NCBI GenBank assembly: GCA_007674295.1
Contig: CM017453.1
Coordinates: 1-64,000 of the forward strand
From: Antonospora locustae
Taxonomy: Eukaryota > Microsporidia
Reading direction: 5' to 3'
Length of the DNA: 64,000 nucleotides
A program made the position numbers and the translations under genes. Shown here piece after piece: positions 35,733-45,018 of this stretch. Under the pieces are notes generated by a model that worked only from the letters and a program-made list of their open reading frames with translations, made no database searches and had not been told where the DNA came from. The stretch's first letter is position 1. The number at the start of each line of letters is the position of its first letter.

Positions 35733-36653
35733 ATGGTACAGGTGTACTTCCACACGTTTATTGCAAATGTAAAAGGACGCTGGGTTGGAAACACCTTGAT
35801 ATCTGTAATGGCGAGAGAGTTTCGTTTAGAAACCGTAGAGTACTACAGAGCTGCCATCAGTATTGGAGCTATACTGGTAAATGGTAAAAAGGTTTGTGAA
35901 GACTACATACTGAAAGCTCACGACAAAATAATGCATTTGGTACACTTACACGAATTAGAGTGCCCAACTATAGAAATAATAGCAAACCGTGGTGGTCTTG
36001 TTGTTGTCAACAAGCCTCCTGGTATTCCATGTCATCCTACATCTAGATTTCAGAAATACTGTGTATTGAAAGCAATGCGCAACACAGACATGCGCTGCTT
36101 GCACAGACTTGACTTAGTGACATCTGGCGTCCTATTTCTAGCCACTTCAGCATGCAAGGTTACACTCGATGGTGCAAGGAAAATATATGTTGCCCGTGTT
36201 GAGGGCTTTTTTCCAAAAGAGGTGTCTGTAGAAAAGAGAATTCTAGTGCTTCCAGGAAGATGTGAAATTAGCGACAAGGGAAAGGCTGCATCCACACTCT
36301 TTAAGAGAATGTGCTATAAGAATGGTCACTCCCTGGTGGAATGTACTCTAAACACTGGAAGAAGACACCAGATAAGAGTCCACCTGAAAAGCATCGGGTT
36401 TCCTGTTCTAAAGGATATTTTGTATGGCAAGAACAGTAAAGCAGAACTAATATACGAGAGATGTGAGACAGGGCTACAGGGTCTGAGTGCTGTGGAACAG
36501 TTTGTAGTCAGCAGATGTAAGGGCCGAGATCTGCGCTACTGCAATGACAACTCCTTCATATGTCTCCATTCCTACAAAGCCTATCTGAATGGAGAATGGT
36601 ATGTAGCAAAACTACCCAAATGGACAGACCTCAATGTCTTGATACAGCCGTAG
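35733..36653 (+). CDS. RluA-type pseudouridine synthase (PUS9/RPUSD2-like)
   Basis: The 306-residue protein starts with an S4-like part (RWVGNTLISVMAREF, YYRAAISIGAILVNGKKV, DYILKAHDKIMHLVHLHE) that is characteristic of the PUS8/PUS9 group. The catalytic domain has VVVNKPPGIPCHPTSRF, the active-site Asp in LHRLDLVTSGVLFLAT, and CTLNTGRRHQIRVHLKSIGF. PUS9 modifies position 32 of mitochondrial tRNAs and PUS8 of cytosolic tRNAs in yeast; the cytosolic role is likelier in an organism with reduced mitochondria. GACCCCTT precedes the ATG by about 8 bp. Confidence 0.9.
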   Translation: MVQVYFHTFIANVKGRWVGNTLISVMAREFRLETVEYYRAAISIGAILVNGKKVCEDYILKAHDKIMHLVHLHELECPTIEIIANRGGLVVVNKPPGIPCHPTSRFQKYCVLKAMRNTDMRCLHRLDLVTSGVLFLATSACKVTLDGARKIYVARVEGFFPKEVSVEKRILVLPGRCEISDKGKAASTLFKRMCYKNGHSLVECTLNTGRRHQIRVHLKSIGFPVLKDILYGKNSKAELIYERCETGLQGLSAVEQFVVSRCKGRDLRYCNDNSFICLHSYKAYLNGEWYVAKLPKWTDLNVLIQP

Positions 36654-36730
36654 CTTACGAGTGAACAACATAAAAGCACGTTACTGCAGGTGGTTTTGAA
36701 TGACATCTAAGGTTTCAGAATGAAATTTAA

Positions 36731-37422
36731 TTATAAAGACTCAATCTTCTCAGGGTAGTACTTTTTCATATACTCCTTGCGTTCGTTCTCGCTCTTTATT
36801 TTTCTGGCTTCCTTTTCCTCTAACCTCTTTCTCTTTCTCTCAATTCGCATTGGTGTTATGAGTCTTGTCACTTTTATTCGCGGATACCTTATCTTCTTTT
36901 CAGAGTCAGAATTGTTTCGAATTTGCTCCTTGATAAACTCAACTATGTTAGCATCCTTTGGAATGTTGAACAGCTTGCGAAGCTTTGAGGCCCTCTTTGG
37001 CAAGTGGCTACATTCAACCACTCTATCTGTTAGTCCTTCAATTGGTTTCTCGCCCTCTTTGAGTATAATCATCGATACAACAGCTATTTCACCAGATATT
37101 ATGCATCCTCTGACCGACTTTCTCTTTCTAACACCTTTCTCGCGACATCTGTATCCTTTATTCCCCTTTTTCAGAAGCAGCCTAACTCTTTTATCTGTAA
37201 ACACACCGTCTTTCATTGGAAGGCCACTGACATCGTCCCCTCCTGTTATCTTGAACACGTAGCCGCGAAAATCCTCGCCTATCAGCTCACCCTCAACCTG
37301 TGCACCTAGCCTCAGGCCGTAGAGTCTCATAGAGGTCTGAAAATCGATAGGAATCATCTTCTGTGTACCTTTTGCTGGATATGCAACATTTAGCTAAATT
37401 AGCTTTTTACACTTACCTTCAT
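36731..37422 (-). CDS. RPS6: Ribosomal protein eS6, with a 23-nt intron
   Basis: Exon 1 is only ATGAAG (37417-37422); exon 2 is 36731-37393. Splicing gives a 222-residue protein starting MKLNVAYPAKGTQKMIPIDF, exactly the expected eS6 N-terminus; without splicing the conserved first residues are lost. Further signatures are GYVFKITGGDDVSGLPMKDG, LLLKKGNKGYRCREKG and RKRKSVRGCI. It is a small-subunit ribosomal protein. The C-terminal region is basic, but the Ser-rich phosphorylated tail of animal eS6 is absent. It is divergent from the TRAPP gene. Confidence 0.95.
37394..37416 (-). other. 23-nt spliceosomal intron in eS6
   Basis: On the minus strand it begins GTAAGTGT and ends GCTAATTTAG, so the branch-like CTAAT lies only a few bases from the acceptor. 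Position after codon 2 and the restored eS6 N-terminus make it certain. Very short, 5'-placed introns in ribosomal protein genes are typical of intron-bearing microsporidia. Confidence 0.92.
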
Positions 37423-37628
37423 GTATGGGCAAAAAAATTAGTAAACGACTTTAGCGATAATAAGGCCTAGTTTTCAAAGCGTAGGCTTATTGACCCAGTG
37501 CAGGTGTACAATTGTAGCACATTGCTTGTATACCACACCACCTGTTGAGCTCGTAGCAAAACATATTGAAGAGATTTCCCATATTCTGTTAGTGAAAAGC
37601 ATCGTATACATGTTTTTTGGCACCCTGC

Positions 37629-38075
37629 ATGCAACAGAGCAGCAGCAAAGTAGACGACAACTTCTTCAGGCTGGTGTGTACTGAGTACCTACGGAGAAAA
37701 ATAGAAGATGGTGCAAGTACAGCTGATATTAAGAACATCGGGACAAGAATAGGAGAGAGGCTAGCAGACGACTTTTTCCTCAAAACAGATGCAAAAAGGG
37801 CAATGAATGTAGATGAGTTGAGGCCGTATCTGAAACAATTTTTTCGAATTTATTTCAGCTATGAACCACAGATAGATGGAAATAAGATGTACTTTGACAA
37901 AGGCTTTGTTTTAGGCGACAACACGTCTATGCTAATGGTTTCCGGTATAATTGAATGTATATTTGCATATATAATAGAGGGTGGTGTAAGAATACAAACA
38001 GCTGGAGATGGTGGGTATGAAGTGCTTGTAAAAAAAGACCTTGAAGTCGGCTCTTTAGAACAAACAGGTAGTTAA
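37629..38075 (+). CDS. BET3: TRAPP complex subunit of the BET3 family
   Basis: The 148-residue product matches the Bet3 fold: NFFRLVCTEYLRRK, DIKNIGTRIGERLADDFF, LKQFFRIYFSYEPQIDGN and SMLMVSGIIECIFAYIIEGG with the terminal strand region. It is closest to TRAPPC3/BET3 by the LGI-like YFSYEP segment, but TRS33 or TRS31 cannot be excluded. The complex tethers ER-to-Golgi vesicles and activates Ypt1. The start at MQQSSSKVDD is directly preceded by CACCCTGC. Confidence 0.75.
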   Translation: MQQSSSKVDDNFFRLVCTEYLRRKIEDGASTADIKNIGTRIGERLADDFFLKTDAKRAMNVDELRPYLKQFFRIYFSYEPQIDGNKMYFDKGFVLGDNTSMLMVSGIIECIFAYIIEGGVRIQTAGDGGYEVLVKKDLEVGSLEQTGS

Positions 38076-38323
38076 GATAGTATATTTGTGTTTTCAGTGG
38101 CTTGTCCGAAACTTGTTACAGGTGATACAAGGTGCAAGCATGAGATGTGGCTCTTACACTATTGTGCACTGCAGAGCATTGCAATATGCTGCAGTTGTCT
38201 CTACCGAATAAATTCACAAAGCTACCTTTTTCACAATAAAACAAAACAGATTGATGCAGTTTTTACTTGTGCAAGCACATTCGCAAAGTGGTGTAGAAAG
38301 GGCAACGAGCAAACACCCTTTTA

Positions 38324-38659
38324 ATGAACAAAGAAAGCCTGAAACGGTTGATTGAGTGTGAGAAGAACGCGAAATTCACCGTAGAAGAAGCAAGAAGAAA
38401 GTGTAGTACGATAAGAAGCAAGGCAGAGGTAGATGCAAAGGAAGTTGTTGATAATAAGGCAAAGGAGTATGAGAAAATGCTTGCCGATGAGGAAAAGCAC
38501 ATACTAGAGGAGATTCGTTCAGAGGCACGAAAAATTGAGGAGGAAACACAGAGAAAAATAAAGGACATTAGGTCAAAAATACCTAATCTTGAGGAGGTTG
38601 CTGACTACATAGTTGGCAAAATAGCATTTACAAACAAAGCATCAAAGACATCTCAATGA
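38324..38659 (+). CDS. VMA10: V-type ATPase subunit G
   Basis: The 111-residue protein is one long amphipathic helix, with LIECEKNAKFTVEEARRK near the N-terminus matching the L..AE..A...V..AR signature of subunit G. It forms part of the peripheral stalk that links the V1 and Vo sectors of the proton pump. ACACCCTTTTA precedes the ATG. Length is normal for the family. Confidence 0.85.
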   Translation: MNKESLKRLIECEKNAKFTVEEARRKCSTIRSKAEVDAKEVVDNKAKEYEKMLADEEKHILEEIRSEARKIEEETQRKIKDIRSKIPNLEEVADYIVGKIAFTNKASKTSQ

Positions 38660-38889
38660 GTGTTTATATTGCTTCTATCCGAGGTCTTTCTCATAATACG
38701 AATAAAGTATATTTTACGAAATGGACTACTCTGCTACATTCAATCAAGGTTAACTTGAACTAGAAGCAGTACTCTAGCACAAAAACACAAATATCAGAAG
38801 TAAATTATTATTATTACACATACAGATATGAATGACCAAATGGGCTTAATTAATTTATGAAAACATAAAACCAAAAAAGAAGGGTGGCT

Positions 38890-39507
38890 ATGCTTATGAA
38901 ATTCCTAGTAAACACAGTAACGTCACTTTTGATGATGTACAACAGCTTCAATGCCTACAAGGCGAAAAAAAGCCACTCAAGACTGCGCAAGCACTATACA
39001 TACTACTTTGTCGTAATGGGGCTGCTGTTGTCATTCGACTCTCAGCTCTCATTCATAACAAGGTATATTCCTTTCTATCAGTTTGTAAAGCTTGTGACCG
39101 TCGTGTGGTTGTCAATACCGGTGTGCTCTGGGTCCATGTTCATCTATAAGTTTTATCTTACTTTGATATTCAAAAAAAATGAACATAAGGTTGATGAATG
39201 GCTAGAAGTCATAAGGCAAGAAATCTTCCGTCTTGTAGTTTTATATTACAATATGGCATACAACAAGATAAGGAAGGATGACATTTTTTTGTGTAAAGCT
39301 ACAAAAAGCGAAGAGACAAGAGACTCACTGTGCCATCAAAATTCAAATTCAAATGTAGTGTCTGGCGAGAAAAAAGAAGTAAGTCACTTGCTCGAGACTT
39401 CTGACTTTTGTTCAAACAAGGATACTTGTGAGAATATGATGAATGCAGAATACAAGAGCAGCGAGGTAGGAAATGATCTTGATATTAACGAACATTTAGA
39501 GAGATGA
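38890..39507 (+). CDS. TB2/DP1/HVA22 family membrane-shaping protein (YOP1/REEP-like)
   Basis: The 205-residue protein has hydrophobic hairpins and the family core: HYTYYFVVMGLLLSFD, then RYIPFYQFVKLVTVVWLSIP, then GSMFIYKFYLTLIFKKNEHK. The family curves ER tubules together with reticulons. The C-terminal 90 residues are polar and unlike other members. An AAGGGTGG element lies just before the start. Either ATG at 38890 or 38896 may be used. Confidence 0.8.
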   Translation: MLMKFLVNTVTSLLMMYNSFNAYKAKKSHSRLRKHYTYYFVVMGLLLSFDSQLSFITRYIPFYQFVKLVTVVWLSIPVCSGSMFIYKFYLTLIFKKNEHKVDEWLEVIRQEIFRLVVLYYNMAYNKIRKDDIFLCKATKSEETRDSLCHQNSNSNVVSGEKKEVSHLLETSDFCSNKDTCENMMNAEYKSSEVGNDLDINEHLER

Positions 39508-39818
39508 TTGTCTTCAGGCACTTCAGGTTGAAGCGTGCACCGTGTTTTTGTAGCCAGGTGTTTAAAATAGTTATTTACTTAGTTTCAAACTCCAAGCACG
39601 CGCCCCAAGTCTTAGAAAATCGACTGTATCTTTTTAGTGAATAACCTGCGCTTATTGCATTTTCCACATGCAAGTCGCGTATGTATAATGCTCTGCTGAT
39701 GTCTGTTTGGCAAACCTTAGGAGTAATCAATGTTACAGTGTGGACATAAAACAGTAATTTAAATTCAAAACCTATTTTGTTTCATGTGGTCTATTTAATA
39801 AAATCTCATTGTTTGCTA
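39508..39818. other. 311-bp intergenic region
   Basis: A+T-rich gap between the HVA22-like and PDI-like genes. No gene, RNA or repeat recognised, and no C-tract near the downstream start codon. Confidence 0.5.
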
Positions 39819-41302
39819 ATGATATTGTTGCATTTTTTGCGTCTATATGCCAAGGTATACGAGCAATGCGAGCTTCCTAAGCACGATGGATATGTCTTGA
39901 CCAAGTTTTACAAGCCTAGATGTCCATATAGTCTTAAGGTAAAGGACATTGTTGATGAAATTGACAAAAGGCTCGAGCGCAGCGAAAGCAATGTTGTTTT
40001 AAGGTATGTTGATTGCACTGCATGCGATTGCGATGAAGATGAGATCATAACAGTGCCAACTCTTGCAATTCACAAGAACAGCACAGAGATAGCAAGGCAT
40101 CGAGGATCTGGAACAATGCAGGAGTATGTTGACTTTATAGTGGAAAATACTGACGTTGACATTTCTGTTTTCAAACGAAGCCATAGAGGCGATCCTGGCA
40201 AGGTTACAAAGCTTAGTGAGAGTGACTTTGAAAAAGGTTTAGACGGTCCCTGGATTGTGCTGTTTTACGAGAAAGAAGACAAAACACTAAGCGATATATT
40301 CGATGCTATTGCAAATAACTATGGAAAGAGGGTAAATGTAGGGAAAGTTGATTCCAAAAATGCAGAAAGTCTTGAGAAAAAATATAACATACAATACTAT
40401 CCCCTTATTCTTGGTATATACAACGGAATTGTTGTTCCATATTCAAAAGAGCTTGCAATAGAGTCGATTTCGAGTTTTGTAGACGAGCTAATAGAGCCAT
40501 CCTTCCAGCAGATAACTCTGGCGAAGTTCGACAATATTCGTGAACATACGGCCGCAGGGGAACCAATTTTCATTGTGTTTTATAGCGATCTTGGCCTTGC
40601 AAACTCCTATTTCTCACGATTAGCACATGAATACAAGTTTAGGACACGTATATACAAAACTAATGATCGCGATCTTTTTGAAAGGGCATCGATATGGCCA
40701 AAGACGGCGCAGAGGATGATGGACATGATGTGGCCAACGAGGATAAGGTGATTTTGACTGTATACAAGCACGGAATATTCCATCGGTGTCCGTATAAGCT
40801 GGAGGACACAAACAGAGTCAGTGCGTGGATTTTCTTCTCGCACTTTCCCCATATTACAAGAATCACAAATGACAACTTCTATGCGATTTTTCATGGATTC
40901 AAGCCGACTCTCCTTCTTATAGCACGCAACGAGGAATATGTTGATGAATTGGAGAGAATAAGTGCCAGATATCACTCTGGAATGCCATTTACGAACTTCA
41001 TTTTCAGCACAATCGATGTTGATTCATTTCCCCTGTTTCTGCCATCCTTGCTTCCAAAGCTCAGGCATCCTGCTATTGTCATTTTTGATCCTGTTAAACA
41101 GCTTTTCTACCACAGAAAGTTCAAAATTGAAAGCAAAACTTTGGAAGAAAAGGTGGTAAAATTACTCAGGGATTATGAGAGTGGGCGCGTGGGGTTGTAT
41201 CCTCCAAGAAGTAATGGTGTTATAAAATACATCATCATCCTTGCAGGCGTTATTGGAGTTGCCATGGGAGTCCTGCTCAGAGTGCGCTATGCAAAGCCAT
41301 AA
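39819..41302 (+). CDS. PDI/thioredoxin-fold membrane protein with one frameshift
   Basis: The first frame (39819 to about 40715) starts with a signal peptide (MILLHFLRLYAKVYEQ). A thioredoxin domain follows with active site FYKPRCPYSLKV, that is CPYS instead of CGHC, a Cys-rich strand (YVDCTACDCDED) and the cis-Pro in VPTLAIH. A second thioredoxin-like domain begins WIVLFYEKEDKTL. After a one-base shift near 40695-40725, a second frame continues with VILTVYKHGIF and ends in a membrane segment (YIIILAGVIGVAMGVLL) with a short basic tail. The plan resembles fungal EPS1 or TMX-type membrane PDIs of the ER. Either there is a sequencing error or the gene is split; two separate genes are less likely because the second frame has no signal peptide. 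Confidence 0.65.
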
Positions 41303-41451
41303 TAAATATCATTGCATCTCACGCCCTGGTCTTTAGACTAATAAACTTACTTTTGGCATTACAAGAAGAACGTAACCATACTCCTGCTTGATGATGCTCA
41401 ATACATGTTCAAATACACACACATATATAAGCCCATCTATTTCTTTATACC

Positions 41452-41703
41452 ATGAGTGAAGAAGCAGATATCAACAATACACAGATCTCAGAGATCGTAA
41501 GAAACTACAGAAGAGAGGAAAAGGCCATGAGAGAACGTGTGTTGCAGTGCGAAGATTGGAGGCACATGTGTGAAAGTGTCAACTTTCTGAGATATGTACC
41601 TTTTCATGAGCCTGAGCATGAAGAACCAGGGGAGTCCACAGCAACTTATGATATGGACATAAAAGATGATATAGAAAGAATCCGTGGAATTTTAGGTAAG
41701 TAG
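41452..41703 (+). CDS. Small acidic hypothetical protein
   Basis: The 83-residue product is charged and partly helical (VRNYRREEKAMRERVLQ, DIKDDIERIRGILGK). No domain recognised. The last codons overlap GTAAGT, a donor-like sequence, so a spliced form with a different C-terminus is possible (see findings). GCCC lies about 20 bp before the ATG. It lies between the PDI-like gene and ferritin. Confidence 0.5.
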   Translation: MSEEADINNTQISEIVRNYRREEKAMRERVLQCEDWRHMCESVNFLRYVPFHEPEHEEPGESTATYDMDIKDDIERIRGILGK

Positions 41704-41990
41704 ATTTCTTTGTTAGAGCTGCTTATTTCTGCGAAGACTCCCTGTCCAAATTGTAGATTATATGAAAGTACAGGGAGATGTGACTGTGATTGTTTGCTGA
41801 TACAAATAGGTCAAGGTATTGTTAATATTTTTCTAGCTTGTCCCTGATTTTGTCCTTTTGGTAGCGTCTCTGAAAATATATGGCTAGACCATATAGCATA
41901 TGTTTTGTATTGCATGCTTGACTCTTACTATTTGCTGTAGAGAAAATTTTGTTAGCCTGGCAAGATTTAGTCACAATAAGTACACAACAC

Positions 41991-42509
41991 TCACCTGCAC
42001 TTTTTTCTTCTGAGCGAATCATCAAATAAAAATTCTCCAATGCCATCACTACATCTCTTAGCATTCACTATAAGATCATTCAGATCCTTTATAGAACTAA
42101 CCTGCTCGTTAAGGTAAGGATCCAAAAACGTTGTTGTTGGATAGTCTCTAGCTTTGTCTGCCTCTTTATACACGTTCTTAATATTTTCCAGCACAAACTC
42201 CTCAAAGATCAGGCTCCGCTCTAGTACATCATGCACGTTTTTAAAATCGATGGGTACACTGTCAATCTGCATAAACTCAATGGTGTAACCTCTATTGTTC
42301 ATGTAGGTTATTATTCCATCCGCATGTTCAAGTTCCTCTGAACTCATTTTTCTGTACAGCTTCTGCATTCCTACAAGCTCCACAGTACGTTGTTCAAAGT
42401 ATGAAGCAGCGGCGCGGTATAGGTAGAAGGCTTTGTATTCGTAAGAGAGCTGCTTAGATAGTAGAGTGCTAATTTTCTTATGCCACTCCCCGGTCTGCGA
42501 AAAGTCCAT
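41991..42509 (-). CDS. Ferritin (ferroxidase-type)
   Basis: The 172-residue four-helix protein has ferroxidase ligands in family positions: QLSYEYKAFYLY (Glu, Tyr), SSEELEHADG (ExxH), FEEFVLENI (Glu) and LNEQVSSIKDL (Gln). The C-terminal GEFLFDDS matches the usual end of ferritins. It should oxidise Fe(II) and store iron in a 24-mer shell. No signal peptide is present, so storage is cytosolic. The stop TGA lies within GTGAGT, but the ending is normal for the family, so I do not infer splicing. No CCC start motif. Confidence 0.85.
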   Translation of the reverse strand: MDFSQTGEWHKKISTLLSKQLSYEYKAFYLYRAAASYFEQRTVELVGMQKLYRKMSSEELEHADGIITYMNNRGYTIEFMQIDSVPIDFKNVHDVLERSLIFEEFVLENIKNVYKEADKARDYPTTTFLDPYLNEQVSSIKDLNDLIVNAKRCSDGIGEFLFDDSLRRKKCR

Positions 42510-42651
42510 TTTGCATTTAGATAAAAGAAGTATATATATTCAGAACAGGTATTTTTGTCCAATTGCAGTAACAGCATGTTTTACATTTAACACTATTTAG
42601 CACGAATTGGAATTTTGAAAATACAGAATTGTGAGAACACAGGTAAAGCAT

Positions 42652-43239
42652 ATGGTTAAAGATTCCAAGACTATTTTCTGTAGCTGCACTGATAATTTTG
42701 GAATTGCAGAAAGACCTTCTATGGACATGTGCGGTTTGCAGAAAAAGACATTTGAAAAAACGTTTGAAAAGTCGCTCTTTAACGAAAAGAACGTCTGCAT
42801 AGTTGAAGTTGGTATTTCCAACGTTGACTTTCTCATAGTTGACATTGCATATGTGCTAAGACTTCCAATTATATCTTTTTATGACATAAAAGCACATTAT
42901 ACATCGATTTTGCACAAATACTATGGAGAAAAAAACATCTTAGTTAGAAGCCACCTTGAAGACGATGAAATAAACATTCCTGGCGGAATAGTAGACGACA
43001 TTGCTACGATGAAAAGCAGGTCAAAATACACCCCGTCTACGGCGTCTTTTTTTGTGTACAGATCTGATACATGCAATGTGAGGGACTACTATGACTTTGA
43101 TTTAATAATTGAAGTAACACCTCTTAGAAGTGGTGTTACTACGCACATAGATGGAAACATACGGGTATTTGACCGCGAGTGTGTCTACTATGAAGTTTCG
43201 TACAAGGTGACAAAGGCTGAGATATTGTACGGAAAGTAG
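42652..43239 (+). CDS. Hypothetical protein
   Basis: From the first ATG (MVKDSKTIFC) the product has 195 residues, with alternating hydrophobic strands (VCIVEVGISNVDFLIVDIAY, DFDLIIEVTPLRSGV) suggesting an alpha/beta fold. I do not recognise a family. It is convergent with the small membrane protein gene at 43257, only 17 bp away, which supports it being a real compact gene. Confidence 0.55.
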   Translation: MVKDSKTIFCSCTDNFGIAERPSMDMCGLQKKTFEKTFEKSLFNEKNVCIVEVGISNVDFLIVDIAYVLRLPIISFYDIKAHYTSILHKYYGEKNILVRSHLEDDEINIPGGIVDDIATMKSRSKYTPSTASFFVYRSDTCNVRDYYDFDLIIEVTPLRSGVTTHIDGNIRVFDRECVYYEVSYKVTKAEILYGK

Positions 43240-43256
43240 CCTTTTGTCGCGAACTC

Positions 43257-43529
43257 CTAAATAAAGACTTTGGGATAGGTAATCAGAAAAATGATTAAGT
43301 AAAGAATTGTGTACACAGTAATTGCTGCAGTTCTTAGAAAAACACGTCTTGGTAAGTATGGAATGTCATAGCAAAAAGATGCGACTAAGGCGACTGCTAG
43401 AATTGCTGCAGTAAATATGAACATTATTCCACTAAATTTTCTGAGCTTCTTTCTGTTCTCCATATGCATAAACTGCTCGCAACTCTGGTTGTCTTGTTGC
43501 ATTCCCGACTGAATCGTTCTAAAATACAT
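43257..43529 (-). CDS. Small two-helix membrane protein
   Basis: The 90-residue product has two membrane segments (SGIMFIFTAAILAVALVASF and TAAITVYTILYLIIFLITY) after a polar N-terminus, and ends shortly after the second. Family not recognised; small ER or organelle membrane subunits look like this. It lies 13 bp downstream of the GPN1 stop on the same strand. Confidence 0.55.
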   Translation of the reverse strand: MYFRTIQSGMQQDNQSCEQFMHMENRKKLRKFSGIMFIFTAAILAVALVASFCYDIPYLPRRVFLRTAAITVYTILYLIIFLITYPKVFI

Positions 43530-43542
43530 AGAAACTTGTGCA

Positions 43543-44310
43543 TTACTCCTCGCTGCTGTTTACAACTGTCCTGAAAAACTCAGACTTTCCAGCACCATTG
43601 AGTGCAGAAACAGAAACCGTCTTTATCGATCTGTAGAACTCTTCAAAATGCAGTGCCATTGATCTATATGTACAGTTTGACATTACATCTTCTGACAAAG
43701 ACTCTTGAAAGATCTGGTAGTCTCTAATCCAGCTTATAATCTTTTCACATCCGCTTAGGTCGTTTTTATTAAATACAGCCACTGTTTCCACCTGAAAGCG
43801 AGTCATCAGAGAGGCTGCATATATCATGTTGGACATAAACACTCCGCTACTCTGTGACGCCAGGGAATCTATTGTGTAGAGTATCTTGACTTCGTAGTCC
43901 TCAAGAGTCTTCAACGTGTCTATCAGTACATGTCCAGATGAGGACCATGTAAAAACTTCTATCTGCCCTGGTGTATCGATAATAACATACTTGGCGGTTA
44001 TTCTTTTAACAACCTCGTTGATTCTCAGCATATAGAGATTAAGGCAGGTTGTGATGGCACCATTAGGCCCTAGGTTGTACTCCTTCATTGTTTTGTAGTA
44101 GTCGATTGTGTCTCTTATGTCTTCATTCAGCGGCATTTTTGTGTTGAGTACTGCAGGATCCAGATTTATTGAAAATATGTGTTTGTTCAAGCCTGTCGCG
44201 GGAGAAAGTTCAAACTCATGCTGTGATATCCATGAGTATAGGCGCTGGCATAATAAAGTCTTGCCACTGCCTGCCATTCCCACAATCACAAAAGCTTGCT
44301 TGCTTCTCAT
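43543..44310 (-). CDS. NPA3: GPN-loop GTPase 1
   Basis: The 255-residue GTPase has a P-loop (VIVGMAGSGKTLL), the GPN loop in LGPNGAITTCLNLYML, a Walker B/G3 (VIIDTPGQIEVF), FNKNDLSG (G4) and VSALNGAG (G5). The DIRDTIDYYKTMKEYNLGP segment assigns it to GPN1/NPA3 rather than GPN2 or GPN3. GPN1 helps assemble and import RNA polymerase II. The C-terminal tail of yeast Npa3 is missing. CATCCC directly precedes the ATG. Confidence 0.9.
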   Translation of the reverse strand: MRSKQAFVIVGMAGSGKTLLCQRLYSWISQHEFELSPATGLNKHIFSINLDPAVLNTKMPLNEDIRDTIDYYKTMKEYNLGPNGAITTCLNLYMLRINEVVKRITAKYVIIDTPGQIEVFTWSSSGHVLIDTLKTLEDYEVKILYTIDSLASQSSGVFMSNMIYAASLMTRFQVETVAVFNKNDLSGCEKIISWIRDYQIFQESLSEDVMSNCTYRSMALHFEEFYRSIKTVSVSALNGAGKSEFFRTVVNSSEE

Positions 44311-44388
44311 GGGATGCGTTTTCCAGCAAAGATGTATAGAATGTATTATGTTAGTTATACAGGGGGTCTAGTGCCCTTGTGTGATGTC

Positions 44389-44919
44389 CTACACATATAG
44401 AGTATGTCGCAGCAAAAACCCTTCACCTTTGATCACAAATTCTATTGGCGGTTTTCCGCACGTACGTATGCAAAGAATCCACAAATCATCTTCAACATGC
44501 TCATGCTGTATTTCAAAATAAAAGTTCTCCATATATATTTTTGAGCCATATATTCTGTCTGTGAAGCCATTGTGGAATTTTATTCTCATCCTTAGAATAC
44601 TTTCCTCAAAATGGTACTCCATTTCATCTATGGGCGCTACCATCACATGTTCTTCAGTGCGTACGCACACGTAATCGTCAACTTCCTGCTCTACATTCGC
44701 AAACTCTTGATACTTAAATATGCCGTCTTTTACTTTTTTCTTGAATACTTTCAGATATCCAACGTGGAATTTCCTTCCCTTCATGTCTGTGCTTGCATTT
44801 AATATGTGAATTCTGCCATCCAGGAGCATGCACTCTAGAGGTTTCTCGCTGTTGATTCTAAGCACATTGTAATCTATATCCTGTTGTACAGCCACGTGTT
44901 CTCCCAAGTATATTCTCAT
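44389..44919 (-). CDS. Hypothetical protein rich in beta strands
   Basis: The 176-residue product alternates short hydrophobic and charged stretches (DGRIHILNASTDM, GSKIYMENFYFEIQ, DLWILCIRTCG), consistent with a beta-barrel or jelly-roll fold. No family recognised. It lies about 80 bp upstream of GPN1 on the same strand and is divergent from BUD20. Confidence 0.55.
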   Translation of the reverse strand: MRIYLGEHVAVQQDIDYNVLRINSEKPLECMLLDGRIHILNASTDMKGRKFHVGYLKVFKKKVKDGIFKYQEFANVEQEVDDYVCVRTEEHVMVAPIDEMEYHFEESILRMRIKFHNGFTDRIYGSKIYMENFYFEIQHEHVEDDLWILCIRTCGKPPIEFVIKGEGFLLRHTLYV

Positions 44920-45018
44920 GCGGTTTCAAAATAAAACGCTGAGCTAAGTGTATTTTGGATATTCACACATACATGTTTCACATGTTACTGATGAAATTTA
45001 CAAAAACCAACCCTAAAA

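Noticed and set aside
41984..41992. GTGAGT at the ferritin stop as a splice donor
   Set aside because: The protein ends normally for a ferritin, no CTAAT-AG element follows within 40 nt, and downstream frames are closed.
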